DNA of 7,524 nt from positions 1 through 7,524 of the forward strand of contig JAFPBM010000047.1 in the NCBI GenBank assembly GCA_017424125.1, read 5' to 3'. The first letter of the stretch is position 1; each line of letters opens with the position of its first letter. Below, piece after piece: positions 6,176 to 7,524 of the stretch. The notes under the pieces were generated by a model. It saw only the letters and a program-made list of their open reading frames with translations, was not told the origin of the DNA and ran no database searches. The DNA is from Clostridia bacterium (GTDB taxonomy: Bacteria > Bacillota > Clostridia > Oscillospirales > Acutalibacteraceae). Both the position numbers and the translations under genes were made by a program.

Positions 6176-6874
6176 ATGCTTAAGGTTGATAATATCAACG
6201 TGTATTATGGAAAAATCCACGCTCTAAAGGACGTATCCTTAGAGGTTAAAGAAGGAGAAATCGTAGCGCTTATCGGTGCTAACGGCGCGGGTAAATCCAC
6301 AACACTTAAAACAATTTCGGGCCTTTTGCGTTCCGAAACGGGCGGAATCACTCTGCTTGATGAGGATATTTCGCATACCGATGCCTATAAACTCGTATCA
6401 AAGGGTATGGCACACGTTCCGGAAGGACGCCGCATCTTTTTACAGATGACCGTACTTGAAAATCTTGAGATGGGCGCATACACGAACGATAAAGACGTAA
6501 AAGAAAAATTGGCAGACGTCTTCAAACGTTTCCCACGTCTTGAGCATAGAAAAAATCAGATTGCGGGTACACTCTCAGGCGGTGAACAGCAGATGCTTGC
6601 AATGGGCCGCGCACTTATGAGTAATCCGAAACTTTTGATGCTTGACGAGCCTTCAATGGGATTGGCGCCAATTCTCGTACAACAGATTTTTGATATAATC
6701 AAAGAACTTCACGCCGCAGGAACAACAATTCTTTTGGTTGAACAGAATGCGGAAATGGCACTCGCAATAGCAGACCGCGCCTACGTTCTTGAGTCGGGCA
6801 GAATAGCCCTTTCGGGAACAGGTAAGGAACTTGCAAAAAGCGATGCTATTAAAAAAGCCTATTTGGGCGGTTAA
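6176..6874 (+). CDS. livF: Branched-chain amino-acid ABC transporter ATP-binding protein LivF
   Basis: The 232-residue second ATPase of the importer has the usual LivF length. Motifs are Walker A GANGAGKST (34-42), VPEGRRIF (81-88) in the Q-loop region, where LivF proteins carry E rather than Q, the canonical signature LSGGEQQ (133-139), and Walker B LLMLDE (153-158). The switch position holds Q190 in LLVEQN instead of histidine. That substitution is normal in LivF and not a defect. The protein ends with the expected KKAYLGG. ATG follows the livG stop with no gap, and AAGGAGG (6161-6167) lies 8 bases upstream inside livG. It is the last gene of the operon and is followed by a palindromic terminator. 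Confidence 0.96.
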   Translation: MLKVDNINVYYGKIHALKDVSLEVKEGEIVALIGANGAGKSTTLKTISGLLRSETGGITLLDEDISHTDAYKLVSKGMAHVPEGRRIFLQMTVLENLEMGAYTNDKDVKEKLADVFKRFPRLEHRKNQIAGTLSGGEQQMLAMGRALMSNPKLLMLDEPSMGLAPILVQQIFDIIKELHAAGTTILLVEQNAEMALAIADRAYVLESGRIALSGTGKELAKSDAIKKAYLGG

Positions 6875-6878
6875 AGAT

Positions 6879-6909
6879 AAAAGCACTAACCAATTGGTTA
6901 GTGCTTTTT
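6879..6909 (+). terminator. Bidirectional terminator between livF and the convergent UPF0126 gene
   Basis: Bases 6879-6908 form a perfect 30-base palindrome: AAAAGCACTAACC, a 4-base AATT centre and the exact complement ending in TTTT. Five T (6905-6909) end the + strand copy and four T the - strand copy. It starts 4 bases after the livF stop region and ends 3 bases before the stop of the - strand gene. A single hairpin can therefore terminate both transcripts. Confidence 0.93.
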
Positions 6910-6912
6910 AAT

Positions 6913-7524
6913 TTATAAATTATCGGGATTAACTTTTGGTAAATTCCATCGGTAATGCGCCGCCAAAAACCTGAGTAGTACGATTGTAAAGAACCCGCAA
7001 ACAACCGCAATCCATTCGGGTAAAAATCTGCCCACAATCAAGAATATGAGCGCACCCGCCGCAGACGCTACGGCATAAACGTGTTTTTTGAAAACGTCGG
7101 GCACCTCTGTACAAAAAACGTCGCGCAGAATTCCGCCACCCACCGCCGTAATAACACCAATGAATATTGTGGCGGTAATGTTTTTAGCACTGCTTTCTTC
7201 GGCAATCCTCGCACCCGTCATAGTAAAAACGGCAAGACCTATCGTGTCGGCAAGGAAGAGTATGTTGCGCTCGTAATTTTTAATCTCGGTTGTAACGCGC
7301 TTTCCAACAAGACCTATAATTATAAACGTTAAAACCGCACACGAGAGTGCAATTATTGCAAAAAGCGGACTTTTGAACGCGGTGGCGGGTGTGTTGCCCA
7401 AAACGGTATCACGTATAACGCCGCCGCCAACACCGGTTACAAGACCTAAAATTGCAACGCCGAAAAGGTCCATGCCGCGCTTAATGCCCTTAACCGCGCC
7501 TGAAATTGCGAAAGCAACGGTTCC
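6913..7524 (-). CDS. UPF0126/TRIC-like membrane protein (YadS/YicG family), start beyond window
   Basis: This - strand gene runs off the right edge; 203 residues and the stop at 6913 are visible. In-frame coding continues above the first ATG (7473) as GTVAFAISGAVKGIKRG, which is the family's usual opening, so the true start lies outside the window. The protein is very hydrophobic, with two repeated halves. Each half carries the family signature: GVGGGVIRD (31-39 of the visible part) and AVGGGILRD (127-135). The pattern matches PF03458 (UPF0126), which databases also label Gly_transporter or trimeric intracellular cation channel family. The fold resembles TRIC channels, but the biological substrate is poorly settled, so transport or channel activity is inferred. 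The missing N-terminus is probably about 10 residues. It is convergent with livF and shares its terminator, so no joint function is implied. Confidence 0.92.
   Translation of the reverse strand, partial: GTVAFAISGAVKGIKRGMDLFGVAILGLVTGVGGGVIRDTVLGNTPATAFKSPLFAIIALSCAVLTFIIIGLVGKRVTTEIKNYERNILFLADTIGLAVFTMTGARIAEESSAKNITATIFIGVITAVGGGILRDVFCTEVPDVFKKHVYAVASAAGALIFLIVGRFLPEWIAVVCGFFTIVLLRFLAAHYRWNLPKVNPDNL

Noticed and set aside
6155..6200. Loss of the H-loop histidine in LivF as a sign of inactivation
   Set aside because: Glutamine in the VEQN motif (residue 190) is normal for LivF proteins, and all other motifs are intact.
5672..6220. Open frame of 182 codons on the - strand across livG and the start of livF
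   Set aside because: Both sense genes are complete ABC ATPases with all motifs. The antisense product resembles nothing I know and reflects codon bias of the sense strand.
6913..7473. UPF0126 gene as a complete 186-residue protein starting at 7473
   Set aside because: The frame stays open to the right edge and encodes the family's conserved opening, so the internal ATG is not the true start.
1..7524. Mobile element, prophage, defence island or CRISPR content
   Set aside because: All genes are recognisable housekeeping or transport families in intact operons. No direct repeats, transposase, integrase or spacer array are visible.

Overview
The window looks like ordinary chromosomal DNA from a low-to-moderate GC Gram-positive anaerobe, most likely a gut-type member of Clostridia (Bacillota). 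This placing is inferred from strong AGGAGG-type ribosome binding sites, a lipoprotein solute-binding protein, dense operons, a C-terminal fragment resembling Aquifex-type aconitase next to a eukaryote-like NADP isocitrate dehydrogenase, and cysteine-rich proteins including an exported one. No rRNA, tRNA, CRISPR array, transposase or phage gene is visible. I found no clearly new system. The most unusual signals are in the regulatory DNA between genes.

Region 1 (1-1972, + strand) is the end of one operon. It holds the C-terminal piece of an aconitase-like gene, then icd (NADP-dependent isocitrate dehydrogenase, GTG start) 2 bases later, then a Maf/YhdE-type nucleotide pyrophosphatase 1 base after icd. 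The first two genes convert citrate to 2-oxoglutarate, supplying glutamate carbon and NADPH. Maf is a house-cleaning enzyme with no obvious metabolic link.

Region 2 (1973-2113) is an AT-rich intergenic segment with a near-consensus promoter (TTGACA, 17 bases, TATACT). It also has a perfect 7-base inverted repeat at the predicted transcription start and a loose CodY-like palindrome just upstream.

Region 3 (2114-6874, + strand) is a complete branched-chain amino-acid ABC importer in the order livK-livH-livM-livG-livF: lipoprotein binding protein, two permeases and two ATPases. livK is separated from the other four by a strong intrinsic terminator. A second near-consensus promoter has its -35 box inside that terminator's hairpin. 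This layout should give abundant binding protein and separately set, lower expression of the membrane complex. livH to livF are packed with no gaps or with overlap.

Region 4 (6875-7524) starts with a perfect 30-base palindrome acting as a terminator between convergent genes. It is followed on the - strand by a UPF0126/TRIC-like membrane protein gene whose start lies beyond the right edge.
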